Assembly: GCA_036245525.1 (NCBI GenBank)
Contig: BTPG01000005.1
Span: 174,789,578-174,853,577, forward strand
Length of the DNA stretch: 64,000 nt
DNA from: Semisulcospira habei
Taxonomy: Eukaryota > Mollusca > Gastropoda > Semisulcospiridae
Direction: 5' to 3'
Under the pieces are notes generated by a model. That model did not search any database. It was not told the DNA's origin and worked only from the letters and a program-made list of their open reading frames with translations. Shown here piece after piece: positions 1 through 11,500 of this stretch (within the stretch, counting starts at the first letter, position 1; each line of letters begins with the position of its first letter). Made by a program: the position numbers and the translations under genes.

Positions 1-660
1 CTCTCCGCATTTCACGGTGAGTTTCGAGTGTTTCTTGATTTCAAAGCTTTATATGGCGGGGTTCGTTACCCGCCCCCGGTCGCCTTTCATGTTTGGGTAT
101 GGGCTGCAGTTATCTAGTGCGCCTCTCCCCAGTACGTCGACCGCCAGTGACCTACTGTCTGGTACTTTGTGCTTCGTCACTGCCGTTCCGCCATGGAAAG
201 GTGGAGTATCGGCCACTTCCTACGTCTCGCCTGGCTGGGCCAGACGTCGGGCTTCGCTCGAGCTACTGTTGTTGGTCTTTGCATTCACTGTCAGTTTCGC
301 GTGTCTCTTAATTTTCGAAGCTTTAAATGGCGGGGTTTGTTACCCGCCGCCGGTCGCCTTTCATGTTTGGGTTTGGGTTGCAGTTGCCAAGTGCGCCTCT
401 TCCCAGTTCGGCGACTTCCAGTGACCTAGTGTCCGGTGCTTGTGCTTCGTCACTCTGCAGTTCCGCCATGTAAAGGTAAAGTCTTGACCGCTACCTACGT
501 CTCCCCCGGCGGGGCCGGACGTCGTGCTTGGCTCGGACTTGTTTGTTTTCTCTCCGCATTTAACGGTGAGTTTTGCTCGTTAATTCGGAGCTTTATCTGG
601 CGGCGTTAGTTGCCCGCCGCCCGTCACCTTTCATGTATGGGTATGTGTTGCAGTACCAAG
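1..660 (+). repeat. Diverged tandem repeat, period about 275 bp, three partial copies
   Basis: The block that opens CTCTCCGCATTTCACGGTGA at position 1 recurs near 282 and 550. Each copy continues through an AGCTTTA..TGGCGG segment, a TTACCCGCC-like stretch and a CCTTTCATGT..GGGT segment. The copies differ at many positions. The block lies upstream of the DIRS-like pol and may be its leader or gag region, but I see no protein match. Short open frames here are not conserved between copies, so I do not call them genes. Confidence 0.75.
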
Positions 661-933
661 TGCGTTGCTGCCCAGGACGGCGGCTTCCAGTGGCCTGGTG
701 TCCGCCATACTGTAGACCGGGTGCCACCTGCTCCTCTGTCATCGGCTGCGCTGGCTGCCCTGCTTGACTGGAGGTTCTTGGTCTCTACTCCGGTGTTCCA
801 CCGCCGAGCGACCCGCGACTTCCGCCTCCTTGGGACCTTCCGCGGCACGGCGGAATTGTTCCAGCTGCCCTCGGACATGGGATAGCCACTCCTCTCGTCC
901 CTGGTAAGTTTGTAGCTTATTCGTAGACGCGTT

Positions 934-2040
934 AAGCCCGCTGACTCCTCCGGCGAGTCGCCAAGCTGGCTACGTGCCCCCCTCCCGTAAAAAGGAGCCC
1001 CGGGCACCGCGACCATGTCGCCTTAGTTCACGCGTCGGCCCCTCGGCCAAACCTCAAGCCCGCTGACTCCTCCGGCGAGTCGCCAAGCCGGCTACGTGCC
1101 CCCCTCCTTGAGCCCCGGGCACCGCGACCTTGGTCGCTAATTAGTTAAGCGTCGGCCTTTGGCCCTTCTTCTAAGCCCGCTGACTCCTCCGGCGAGTCGC
1201 CTAGCTGGCTACATGCCCCCCTCCTTGAGCCCCGGGCACCGCGACCTTGTCGCCTGTTACATACAAAAAAAAAAAAAAAAAAAAAAAAACAGAAGAAGTT
1301 GACGCTTGGCCTCGCGGCCCCTCTTGAGCCCGCTGACTCCTCCAGCGAGTCGCCAAGCCGGCTACGTGCCCCCCTCCATGAGCCCCGGGCACCGCGACCT
1401 TGTCGCTAACTAGTCTACGCGTCGGCCTTCGGCCCTGCTCAGCCCGCTGACTCCTCCGGCGAGTCGCCTAGCTGGCTACGTGCCCCCCTCCTTGAGCCCC
1501 GGGCACCGCGACTTTGTCGCTAACTAGTCTACGCGTCGGCCTTCGGACCTGCTCAGCCCGCTGACTCCTCCGGCGAGTCACCAAGCCGGCTACGTGCCCC
1601 CCTCCTTGAGCCTCGGGCACTGCGACCTTGTCGCCTATTGTTGACGCGTTGGCCTCACGGCCCCTCCTAAGCCTGCGGACTCCTCCGGCGTATCGCCGAG
1701 CCGCTTTGTGCCCCCACCTTGAGCCCTGGGCACCGCGACCTGGTCGCCAATTAGTTCACGCGTCGGCCTTCGGCCCCAGCTTCAGTCCGTGTGCCCCCCT
1801 CCTTGAGCCGGGCACCGCGACCTTGTCTCCTTCGTTCTCACTTCGGCACTTCGACCTCAGTCTCTGGGCCCGCTGACTCCTATGGCGAGTCGCCTAGCCG
1901 CTTGTGCCCCCTCCTTGAGCCCCGGGCACCGCGACCCTTATCGCCTGTTGGTACCCTACGCGGCTTATGGCCCCTCCTTTCAACCCGCTGACTCCGCCGT
2001 CGAGTCCCCAGCCAGCTACGTGCCCCCTACTTGAGCTTCG
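934..2040 (+). repeat. GC-rich tandem array, unit about 114-123 bp, about nine copies
   Basis: Units begin with AGCCCGCTGACTCC near 936, 1059, 1173, 1328, 1441, 1555, 1670, 1868 and 1982. Each carries a GGCGAGTCGCC mini-palindrome, then GCTACGTGCCCCCCTCC and a CGGGCACCGCGACC segment. The fourth interval is about 155 bp because a run of A was gained near 1265-1289. The later units are shortened and degraded. The array directly precedes the DIRS-like coding remnant and has no open frame shared by all units. Confidence 0.85.
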
Positions 2041-2899
2041 CGCACTGCATCTGGATCGGCCTTCTTGTACCTCGGGACTTCGGGCCGTTTCCCCTGGCGC
2101 CTACGGCCTTCCACGTTTCACCGGTTCTCGTCTGTTCACCGAAGTGAAGCTACGTCGCGCTGTTAGCGCTTGGTTGGGTGCCCCTAGGGGTACACCCAGT
2201 GCAGTGGGGATCGACTTCCTCGCCCTCGTCGCCTGGATAGTTGCGGCGCCCGACGGTCGTCGCCCGCCCCTCGACTCCCTCCGGGGTCCCTGTCGACCTT
2301 TGCCTGGTGCGGCGCTGTCGTTCTCCTCGGGACATCCTCTTCCCCGCTCCCTGCACCCTTCGCCTCCGGCGTCTCCCCGTCCCTCTCCGGGGGATGACTC
2401 GGCGTCCTGCGTTCGTCTCTGGCCTGCTGGCGTCTTAGCCTTCGGCTCCCCGGTTCGCTGGCCTCTCGCTCCCTTCGTGCTCGCGGCCTCCGGTGGTTCC
2501 GCCGGCGCCCGTGCTTGCGGCAACCCTTCCCAGCTCTAGCGGATCTTCCGCGTGGCTTCGAACCCTCCGCCCCTTGCCTTCCTTCGTTCGTGGCGGCCAG
2601 GCTCCTTCTTGACCATCTCCCCTGATGCGACGTCGCAGCTCTACCGTGCTCCTGTGGGTACCCGCGCCCGTCGGCCCTGCCTGGCAGTCTCTGAAGGAAC
2701 CCTTCTAGGCCTGTGGGCCCAACGCCACCCTTGTGGATTGGGTTCCCGCCCTTTCGGACCAAGGCCCTCGCCCTTCGCGCGCAGGTCTCCGCTCTTCTTT
2801 GGGAAGTTGCGATGCTGCTCATCGCTCGGCACGGCTCCCCCGCCTCGGACCCTTTGCGTCGCCTTCAGCCCTTGGTTGTCGCCGCCAGCCTGGACCTAC

Positions 2900-3290
2900 C
2901 CGTTGCTTCTACGCGTCCCCATGCCTCCCGCCCCCGCCTTTGTCTTCGCTTGCCGTCGACGGGACCGTTTCCAGCTCGGCCTCCTTGGTGTGGTCTCCCC
3001 TCAGCCCTGGGTCCTTGCGTGGATCGTGGGTGCCTTGGTTGCCCGGGACCTTCGATCTTCCGCCAGCCATTCTCCTCCTTGGTCGACCTGCTTCTGCGGT
3101 ATCAGTCAGTGGTTCCTCCTCGTAGGGCAGGGATGCTCTCCTCCTCCGGTTGCTCGCCTGGTCGCCCTGGTCAGCGCCTACGGTCCGACCTCTCGCCCTC
3201 GCCGTCTGTTCACCTGGGAATGGTTTTGGTGACCGACCGCAACTTGGTGCGTCTTCACGAGCCTCGGATCCAGTCCTTGCCATTCTAGCC
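2900..3290 (+). pseudogene. DIRS-like reverse transcriptase fragment (broken)
   Basis: Two short blocks in different frames resemble the palm of DIRS-type reverse transcriptases. One near 2965-3045 reads as FQLG..GVVSPQPWVL..IVGALVA, comparable to the usual FR..PFGL..APWVF..V..ALVA pattern. The other near 3210-3285 reads LGMVLVTDRNLVRLHEP, comparable to the GW..N..KS.L.P block that follows the YLDD motif. I do not see a clean YLDD. Assignment rests on order and spacing with the downstream RNase H and recombinase relics. Confidence 0.55.
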
Positions 3291-3599
3291 CGTGGGTAGC
3301 TGCGGGCACGGCGGTCCCCACCTGACTGCGGCTCCAGCTCCTCCTCCTGACGAGTGCGGCGGCTGATCTCCTTCCTTCGGTCTTCTGTACTCCGCCTCTG
3401 GAGGCTGTCCTCCGGCGATCTCTCTACCCTGGTGCCGATCTCCCCTGTGCTGCGCCACATCGGCTTCGCTGGACGGACATTCTTAGCTCGGCTCCCGGAC
3501 TCCCCCTGACCTCGCCACTGCCCCTCTCTCTCTGCGTCGTTGCTGGTCTCGGCGGTTAAGGCGCTCTCCTTCTCCCGAATTCCACTCGTCGGCCGTCCG

Positions 3600-4090
3600 C
3601 TGGCCCGCGAACCTGACTTCGCGGCACGTCACCCGCTGGGACTGGTTGCAGTTGGCAGGCCCTCTGCGCTTGGCGATACGATCTTGGACACAGGACCTCC
3701 TCGTCCTTCCGACAACCCCTCTTCGTGGCTTGCCTTCAGACGCAGGAGGAACCCGCTCTCCCGACTTCTGCTTCCTCCTCTATCGCCCCTTCGCTGGTGC
3801 GCGGACAGCGACTTCTCCCTCCCAGACCGCCGCAGTCCAGGTCACCTGTTCGTACTGGCAGACTACCTCTTGCGACGGAGGCATCCTTCGCAGGTTCTGC
3901 GCTCGTTGGGAGACTCCCCCCTTGTTCTCCTCGCCTCGAAGTGGAGCCTCCGGCTTCCCTCTTCATCTCCCCGTTCCCGACCTCTGGCCTGGGCAGTCGA
4001 TGCGCTTGATCCCTTGGGACGGACTGGTCCTTACACCTACCCTCCGGCGGTCCTGGTCCTCAAGTCCTGCTCAGCCTCCGGGGATGCAAC
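3600..4090 (+). pseudogene. DIRS-like RNase H and post-RNase H conserved block (broken)
   Basis: Near 3740 the frame reads DAGGTRSPDFC, like the N.QGGTRS.SL segment of DIRS RNase H. At 3960-4060, in another frame, it reads SRPLAWAVDALDPLGRTGPY followed by TYPPAVLVL. That matches the block P.AWAVDALS.PWD....YAFPP..LL found between RNase H and recombinase in animal DIRS elements. The frame changes between the two parts show that the copy is not translatable. Confidence 0.65.
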
Positions 4091-4224
4091 GCAGTCCTTC
4101 TCCTAGTAGCCGTTCTCCCGGACCGGATCATGGACTAACGACCTTCTCAGTCTCGCCACGGGCTCACCCTCCCTCTTCCCACCCCCCGCGCGATGCTCGA
4201 GCAGCGCCGACAGCCGCTCTTCCA

Positions 4225-5345
4225 CCCCTGCCCCGAGCGACTTCTCCTACACGCCTGGCGATTGTGCGGCAAGCTCTCTCTGCTGGAGGCTTCTCGAGTG
4301 CGACAGCGGACGCTATCGCTTCAGCCCGCAGTCCTACCAGACGTGTCTACGAGGGAAAGTGGCGTGCTTCGTGCCTGGCGCTCTGACCCCGCCGCCTCTC
4401 CACCGTCGGCCTGACGTCTCCTCAGCTCGCGGACTTCTTCTCTGGCTCGTCCAAGACCAAGGTTGGCTCCCCTCTGGGGCAGCTGCTACCCCTCTTGATC
4501 GCCGACGCCTACTGTCACCTCGGCCGTCCCGACCCAGCACCTGCAAGGACCTGCCCGACCTTATGGCGCGTTCGGCATGCAGCGTCCGGTCTTCCTCTCC
4601 CTTGGCCCGTGCTGGGACCTCCCTGGTCCTCCCCTGACTGACTTCGGACCGTTAAACCGCGCCATCTGGCCCGCTTCGCTGACGTGACTCGGAGGCCTGC
4701 TTCCTGATGGCCCTCGCCACGGCGCCCCGCGTCAGCGAGCTCCACACGCTCTCGTCTCGCCCCGCCGGCCTGCAGTTCCGAGTGGATGGCTCCGTGCAGC
4801 TACTCCCGGATCCTTCCTTCTCGCTCAGCCTAGGTCTCCCTTGACAGCGCCTCCGGCCCTCGCCGCTTGGCCACTTACACGACCCGGTTCCTCGGGGCAC
4901 TCCGCAGCAAGATCCGGGACAGGCACTTCGTATCTACCTGCTCCAAGTCCGTGCGGAGGGGACGGTCTCGTCGCTTGCCGCCGACCGCTGGCAGAACCGG
5001 CTTCTCAGCCCAAACGTTCTCCTCCTCGCTCCGCTGGGTATTCCGGTCCTCCTATCGCGACCTCTCCCCACAGGGAGCCGAGGCACTGAAGATCCGCGCC
5101 CATGGAACGCGTGCTAGGGCCGCACGTCTCGCCTTCGCCGCGCCGGTGTGGTTAAGGACACTGTGGCGGTGGTGGGGTGGCGGGACGGATCTACCATTGC
5201 CGCTTCTACTCCCGCGCCCTGACAGTCCAGCGCGACAACCTTACGCTGGTGGGCAAATTCTGCGGCGCAACACTCCCTCCAGGCGCCCTCGGCGCTTAGG
5301 CGGCACTTCGCTAAAATTGTCGGGAGTGGGTGATCAGGAGTGACG
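4225..5345 (+). pseudogene. DIRS-like tyrosine recombinase remnant
   Basis: Near 4285-4360 the frame reads ADAIASARSPTRRVYEGKW, the N-terminal DNA-binding part of DIRS recombinases (usual form IL.SRAPST...Y..KW..F..WC). Near 4685-4745 it reads SLMALATAPRVSELHTLS, which carries the first catalytic arginine box (LL.LA.A.RVSEL). Near 4920-4950 LRIYLLQVRAEG resembles the L..YL.RT..LR segment before the second half of the active site. Stops and frameshifts are scattered throughout, and I cannot see the later H-R-Y residues in one frame. Confidence 0.7.
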
Positions 5346-5453
5346 GGCCGTCTTCGTCCCTGAAGAGGTTTCTAAAAGGGATTGTACGGCACCCTCCTCC
5401 TCTTTGCCATTCTTCCAGTTAGTCATGTCATCGGTAATGTGTTTTGAGGAAAC

Positions 5454-5792
5454 AAATTAATTTTTCTCTAAAATGTATTTTTTCGAAAAATACTTACCGA
5501 TGACATGACTCGGAGGTCCCTCCCTCCTCCCCGCTTGCCGCTGGTAACTCCGTAGACAACTGGCTAAAGGAGACACCACCTGGCGCCTGACCGGATGGGC
5601 AGGGGAGGCTACTCTCGTCCCTGTTAGGGATCCCCGAAAGCTCTCTCGTCCCTGTCAGGGATCCCCGAGAGCCTCCTGGGGGGGACCCTTTGGGTCTTAG
5701 GCTAAAATTGGTAAACAAGTAGACTATTTCCAGTTAGTCATGTCATCGGTAAGTATTTTTCGAAAAAATACATTTTAGAGAAAAATTAATTT
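5454..5792. repeat. 57-bp perfect inverted repeat at the DIRS 3' end with palindromic spacer
   Basis: Positions 5454-5510 are the exact reverse complement of 5736-5792; both carry the core CGAAAAATACTTACCGATGA on one strand. A direct copy of the outer 22 bp also occurs at 5415-5437. The spacer contains a second inverted block between about 5607 and 5675 built on CTCTCGTCCCTG.CAGGGATCC. This matches the inverted termini and internal complementary region of DIRS elements in kind; exact boundaries are inferred. Confidence 0.75.
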
Positions 5793-5799
5793 CATCTCA

Positions 5800-6629
5800 A
5801 GGCTGTAAAGAACTAAAGGTGTGCAGATGCAACCAGCAGAAGAAGAAGTATTTGGAGTGGACTTTGTGAGAAAAAAAGGAGAGACAACTAAACAACCTGT
5901 TCCAGTTCTACACTGCATTAACATATGTTTGGTTTTTTGGCCTTTTTTTGGGTCAATTTTGATGCCAAATAGTCAGTTTTTTAAGCACAAGTATAGTGAA
6001 AAAGGGCAGACTTTTAGCACCTACCAAAAACCAAACATGTTAATGCAGCTGTAGCACAGCCACATGATAGACTGTTTCTCACGCTTTGCTGATTGAGAAA
6101 TTTTGAAGACTTCATAATAAAATGAAAATTAGTTTTGAATCTAGTATTCCTATGCTATCAAATTGTAAGTGTCACTGTAAATCAGCCATTTACGACCTGA
6201 ATCCTTATTTCTGTGTGTGTTGTGTTTTGGCATGTGAACCACTTATATTCCAGAATAAAATATAATTTACCAGTTAATAATAGTCTTTATTTTATTTTAG
6301 GTAATGGTTACTTCTTGCTTGTGTTGGTGTGGCATGTTATGGGCCTTTTCGTCCGCTTCTCCGATGGTCTGGCTAGCACACCATGGTTTTATTATTGGGA
6401 CAGATGCAATCTTGGTACCTTTTCATATTGCGGCTCACCAGGCTTGTGGCATGCCGCTGCAGCTCAGTCGATTAGGCACATGGGTCAAACAGTTTAGCTG
6501 CCTTGAAATACTGAAGAGATTTCTGAAGCCCAATGACATGAGAACAGTGACCATTGAACCTGAAATACAAATCATGAATGCATGGTTATTTATTAATAAT
6601 CTCTCTTTCCCTCTCTCCTCTCTCTTTCA

Positions 6630-6673
<44 letters not shown>

Positions 6674-7540
6674 GATTCTATTTGTGAGTGAAAGTAATCA
6701 GCTCAGCCTGACACTGAACACAGCCAGCAATAGAGAGCGCTGAGCAGCACTGCCATCCTCCTACGATGAGACAAGATGGACAAAAATGGCTCGGATAAGT
6801 GTGCTATTTTATTTTTAAGCAACACCAATAACAAAAACACCTACCCGGCTCTGCAGGCACTGACAGCTTCTGTGACCTGTGCTTGCTGATGCTCATTTTC
6901 CACGTACAGTTTGTGTGGATTGGCGCCGCGTTCTTAGATCTGTGACCGGCGGTCAACACGGATGCAACTTGAACGGAATCACTGCCAGTTGTGTGATAAA
7001 TACGAACAGCATCAATAAAACTTGACGCAAACTTGCTTTGCCTGGATCTAGAGCCGTTTTTGACATATATTTGTGTCCTGGCATAAATGTAGGCTTGTAG
7101 AATTTGCAACGCATTCAGTCGAATCGCGCGCGCTATCCGTCCGCCAGAGGCCAAGGGACAGGAATGCTTGTGGCACCCAGCAACAATTGCTAGGGGGCGT
7201 GGCGTTTGTGGCGCGTGCTCGGTGAGGTCCATGAGTACCTCTGCAGATTTTGAGTGTGTATTCTTGCAAAGGAAGTTTGGAGTTCCTTCCCATTATTTTC
7301 ATGTTCCTGATAGCTTAGAATAACCCATCGAAGAAAGAAGTACGCTTAGAAAAAACAGTTACAACACAATTTATTAATATTTCTCAAGTACAGAAACAAG
7401 TATACAATTCATTACTTAGTAGCAAATTTTTGATAGAATTTTAGTTTTCATCACAGTCTTGGATCAGCCATACACATGAGCCATAAGGGCTTTGTCATTG
7501 GCTCGTGCGAAGAAAAAGTGAGTCAATGTTCTGGGCCAGT
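5800..7540. other. Non-coding stretch with one CA microsatellite
   Basis: AT-rich sequence between the DIRS relic and the first repeat array. A run of about 28 CA units lies at 6630-6672. A frame open from 6301 begins after an AG, but it does not match the Mpv17 family and I do not call it an exon. No other structure was found. Confidence 0.5.
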
Positions 7541-7544
7541 GGTC

Positions 7545-7710
7545 GTCATCCGTCCGGCGTGTGTGTTAAACTTTAACTTTGGCATTTTCTTGGAGACTGT
7601 TCAAGCCACAGTCTTCAATCTTGACCCAAGGATACTTTGTGGCAAGAACTTTCTAAACATACCAATTTGAGTGACCTCTCACGAAGGTCAAGATCACAGG
7701 GTATCACAGG
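7545..7710 (+). repeat. Single unit of the dispersed 163-bp repeat family R, with leader
   Basis: It shows the leader CATCCGTCCGGCGTGTG, then TTAAACTTTAAC, GGCATTTTCTTGGAGAC and a GGTCAAGATCACAGG end. The same order recurs at 10300, 14725 and 19440, always on the plus strand. Confidence 0.7.
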
Positions 7711-8076
7711 TGGCGCCACTCGGGATGAATATGAAAGATTAACATTGTTTACCTTGCTTGTGTCTGCTACTTTACCTCACTGATTTACTACTCACTAATC
7801 AGTTACGTGATGTTGGCGCTGGTTGATATGTACATTTCCCTTGGGGACTTTCTCAGCGCTGGCCGAACGTTTAGTTGGATCCCTTGCCCTTCCCTGTCGG
7901 GCACCGGGTCTCCGGCTCACGGTTTGATACGCGGTTTTGGGGCGGGGCGATCGTGTGCATCCCTTGGGGATGTATGTGGTCGTCTTGTTGCGTACCTGTG
8001 TGTTTTTCTGTGGGCTGGTGGGTGCCCGTTGGGTGGGGTTGGTGGCTCTGGCTGATTGTCTTCCGCCCCCCCCCCT

Positions 8077-8077
<1 letters not shown>

Positions 8078-8107
<30 letters not shown>

Positions 8108-8125
8108 CCTTACTCCTTCCCCCCT

Positions 8126-8157
<32 letters not shown>

Positions 8158-8174
8158 CCCCCATCTCCCCTCTC

Positions 8175-8224
<50 letters not shown>

Positions 8225-8536
8225 CCTTATTTTTTGAGTTACCCTTGAAGACGGTTTCACAACTACCTACTCTCCACTTATACCAATATTCTCTTACTGA
8301 TTTTGATTCTTTGCTTTGTTTTCATGACTTATTACTTGTTGTGTACCGTGCTAAATGCTGGGGTTTTTTTCCCGGGGTCCTCCCGTTTTTCCCTGAGGTA
8401 GTCCTCAACTTGAAGGTGATATAAAGTTTGCCTTCGGGTTGGTGTTTAGCAGGCTTTGTGTATTAGACACTCAGCCTACTTCGTGCCCAAGGGTACTCCC
8501 CATTCGTTCTCTCTCTCTTTCTCTCTCTCCGTCTCG

Positions 8537-8612
<76 letters not shown>

Positions 8613-8625
8613 TTCTCTGGCCTCA
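8078..8625. repeat. Homopolymer and CT microsatellite cluster
   Basis: Poly-T (about 8081-8107), poly-C (about 8128-8155) and (CT)n (8180-8222), then a second interrupted (CT)n at 8509-8617. Long open frames here, of Ser-Leu or Phe-Pro composition, are artefacts of the repeats. Confidence 0.9.
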
Positions 8626-8989
8626 TCTACACGCCTTTTCTTTCGCTCGCTCCTGCACGTGCTTGCACACACTCTTGTCTCTCGTGTTCAGGTTCTTTCC
8701 GAGTCTCTCTCTTACGCGATTTTTCGTTGACGTCATTTTTACTTTTTCCGCACTTTTGTTCTTCCTTTTCTTTTCTTTTATTTTACGTCACCTCCTTCAG
8801 TTGCCACATTCCTTCTGCCATTGAAGATAAGTAGCGGCTAATCTCTATGTTTGTTTGTTTGTCTATTTTGACAAAGGGTATTTACCCGAAATATTAATAA
8901 ATTGTGTTGTACCCGTCTTTTCTAAGCGTGTTTCTTTCTCCGTTGGGTACTTCTTTGCATATTACACGCTTGGCAGTCACCTTTTTGGT

Positions 8990-9700
8990 CTGGATTGATT
9001 TATCAGGAAATAGGCCAAAAATAGATATATTTTGAGATAATTTATTTTTTCTCAAATACTATTCACAACTTAAAACCCAAATTTGGTACAAAAATACCTG
9101 ATGGTAAGACCTTTCATGCATACTATTTTGGTTGATTCCTTGGAAAGGTCAAGGGTCACAAGAGCTCAGGAAATTGGTCAAAAATAGCCATTTTTTGACA
9201 AGATTTTTTTTCTAAAATACTAATTACTATTAACAACTTCAATCCCAAATTTGGTATAGAGATACCTGATGGTAAGACCTATCTAAGCAAATTTAGATGA
9301 CCCCTCAGAAAGGTCACAAGAGCTTAGGAAATAGGTTCAAAACGGCCATATTTTGACAAAAGATGTTTTTTTTTTATCTCAAATACTATTCACAACTTCA
9401 AACCCAAACTTGCTACAGAGATACCTGATGGGAAGACCTTTCTGCGCATACTATTTTGGATGATCCCTCTGAAAGGCCAAAGGTCACAAGAGCTCAGGAA
9501 ATAGGTCAGAAATAGCCATATTTTGACAAAAGATGTTTGTTCTCAAATACAATTCACAACTTCAAACCAAAATTTGGTACAGAGATACCTGATGGTAAGA
9601 CCTATCTATGTATACTAATTTGGATGACCCCTCAGAAAAGTCAAGGCTCACAAGAGGCCAGCAAATGTGTGTAAAATGCAAATTTTTGATAAAATTGTAG
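8990..9700 (+). repeat. Tandem array of repeat family R, about four units of about 163 bp
   Basis: Each unit carries TTTTCTCAAATACTATT, CACAACTTCAAACCCAAA, GATACCTGATGGTAAGACC, a GGATGACC..TCAGAAAGGTCAA block and AGCTCAGGAAATAGGTC. The block TCAAATACT recurs near 9053, 9215, 9380 and 9542. The array ends about 70 bp before the MPV17L2-like exon at 9769. Confidence 0.85.
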
Positions 9701-9768
9701 GTATTAACTATTATCAACATCTTTCTTGTTTTTGATATGTTTGTGTCCATCTCATTTTTTTGTTACAG

Positions 9769-9845
9769 GATCAGGATTGCTGGAGGGGAAACCAATTGGA
9801 GGCTGTTTCAGGGAATGGAAAGAAAAGTTTTTGACAATTTATTTG
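9769..9845 (+). CDS. MPV17L2: MPV17L2-like protein, internal exon (77 nt)
   Basis: This exon follows TTTTTTTGTTACAG and ends at TTG|GTATGT, both good splice signals. It encodes LLEGKPIGGCFREWKEKF and then LTIYL. In the Mpv17/PMP22 family, and most closely in MPV17L2, a G.GLLEG segment is followed by an amphipathic stretch ending FW..Y before ADWC.WP. The MPV17L2 family are small multi-pass membrane proteins; human MPV17L2 is a mitochondrial inner-membrane protein linked to mitoribosome assembly. The exon starts at codon position 2 and ends in phase 0, which fits the next exon at 19027. The preceding exon, with the first transmembrane segments, was not found between 5.8 and 9.7 kb and is probably left of the window. 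Confidence 0.8.
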
Positions 9846-9984
9846 GTATGTAATTTCAATTGTACGTTGAACATTTGTTAGTCACAGTAGACAGTTTTGG
9901 CTCACGTGAAATAGCTGAAGTGAGTCTTTCAATGTATTGAGTCATCCGTCATCTGTTTATCCATTGTCTCTTGCCTGTCTTTTG

Positions 9985-10295
9985 ACATAATAATAATAAT
10001 AATAATACCCTTATTATATAGGTGTTTTTTTCTCAATTTTTGGGCAAATCGACTCAAAGCGCCGCAAACTGAAACCCAACACACACACTCACTCAGATTT
10101 ACGCCATTTAAGACACAGTACAAGACAGACGAAGGGCCAAATCAGCTACTGAAGTTATAGAGATTTTTGATCGCTTGTATTTGAAATTTGTAAAGTGGCC
10201 TGAAACCGGTACCAAAGTGTGGGGGGTGGGAGGATGGGTGGGGGGTGGAAGAACCGGAGTACCCGGAGAAGGAACCCCCGTACATCTGCCTGATC
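9985..10295 (+). repeat. SINE-like dispersed repeat, family K (copy 1)
   Basis: It starts with an (ATA)n run and CTTATTATATAGG, passes through GGCAAATCGACTCAAAGCGC and ACGCCATTTAAGACACAGTA, and ends with a GGAGTACCCGGAG segment. A minus-strand relative lies at 51500-51800 and a plus-strand relative at 41215-41490. The ATA tract next to TTATATAGCGC-like sequence is common in mollusc SINE-like repeats. I see no clear tRNA promoter boxes, so the class is an inference. Confidence 0.5.
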
Positions 10296-10815
10296 TGGCG
10301 TCCAGCTGTGGTAAACTTTGATGTTGGCATTTACTCTGAGACTATTCAAGTCATAAACTTTAAACGTGGCACATGGATACCTTTTAGCATGACCTTTCAA
10401 GGCATACCAATTTGAGTGACCTCTCTCAAAGGTCAAGGTCACAGTCACTGAGTCAGTAAATAGGTTTAAAAAATTGGCATATTTGGACAAGTCATGTTTT
10501 CTCAAATACTATTGTCAACTTGAAAGCCATACTTGACACAGAGGTATCTGATTAATAAAGACCTTCCTGAGCAGTCTTTATGGGTCTGAAAAGGTCATAG
10601 TTTGACAAATGTGGGTAAAATGGCTATATTTTCGTAGAATGTTTTTTTGGTTTTTTTTCTCAGGCATTTTTGCAAATCTTTTCAATCAAACTTGGTACAA
10701 AAGTAGTTTATGATGGGATCTTTTGATGCCTACTTAATTTGGTTGACCACTCTTAAAATGTCAATGGTCAGGAGTTCAATAAATGTGTGAAAATTTTACA
10801 TGTGAACAGAATATA
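10296..10815 (+). repeat. Array of repeat family R, about three diverged units
   Basis: The leader (GGCGTCCAGCTGTGGTAAAC) joins directly to the family K repeat on its left. It is followed by the CTTTGATGTTGGCATTT block and diverged units with TTTTCTCAAATACTATTGTC at about 10497. Confidence 0.75.
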
Positions 10816-11202
10816 GGACTTTTCAGGTATATAATGTATTATTACCAGCGTCTGCAATTATAGAGAAGACACTTTAACACCTTTGGTTAAGGTCACAGGT
10901 CTGATAACTGTCTTGGCCACACATGCGAGTCATGAGGGTTTGCTGTTGGTGTTGTTCTCCAGAATTGGTACCCAAAATGTTGAAATTATGTCAAAAATTA
11001 AATTGCATATATGATTGTTCAGCTCCTGCATTTAAGAATGCTAGATAGCCCTAAAATTGTATATCATCATAGAAAAATCAGTGCCTTGTTCCATTTTCTC
11101 ACTTTGGCCGGTGGAAGTTAGGGTGTGCAGTAGTGCCCACTTGCATCACGGTGTGACAAAGATGATTGCAAATGCAATATTATTGACAATGACCCGATTA
11201 TT

Positions 11203-11500
11203 GGTGTTGGTGGGTGAAGTACACTATTAAAGAAAGCAGTGGAAGTAGAATGCACAGAATCAGCACCAACCATGAAACCACAAACTGACCAAGTCAAGTT
11301 GTGGTGTTGGTGGGTGAAGTACACTATTACAGAAAGCAGTGGAAGTAGAATGCACAGCATCAGCACCAACCATGGAACCACGTACTGACCAGGTCAAGTT
11401 GTGGTGTTGGTGGGTGAAGTACACTATTACAGAAAGCAGTGGAAGTAGAATGCACAGCATCAGCACCAACCATGAAACCACATACTGACCAAGTAAAGTT
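11203..11500. repeat. Tandem repeat, exact 100-bp period, three copies
   Basis: GGTGTTGGTGGGTGAAGTAC begins copies at 11203, 11303 and 11403. Copies are nearly identical, so this is a recent expansion. The open frames through it are repeat artefacts. Confidence 0.9.

Larger units (their letters stand above)
2500..5800 (+). mobile_element. Degraded DIRS-like tyrosine-recombinase retrotransposon
   Basis: In order on the plus strand I can read a reverse transcriptase relic, an RNase H relic with the conserved block that follows it in DIRS elements, and a tyrosine recombinase relic. These are the pol parts of DIRS elements, which integrate with a recombinase rather than a DDE integrase. The reading frame shifts many times, so the copy is dead. 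The 3' end carries a 57-bp inverted repeat at 5454-5510 and 5736-5792, as expected of the inverted termini of this group. The left end is unclear and may include the tandem blocks at 1-2040 or lie outside the window. Confidence 0.8.

Noticed and set aside
1..624. Several overlapping frames of 70-135 residues at the left edge
   Set aside because: They lie in the 275-bp repeat and are not kept between repeat copies.
6301..6540. Possible upstream exon of the MPV17L2-like gene after an AG at 6300
   Set aside because: Neither open frame gives the family's DQ..P or G..D..Q segments, and the reading ends without a convincing donor in phase.
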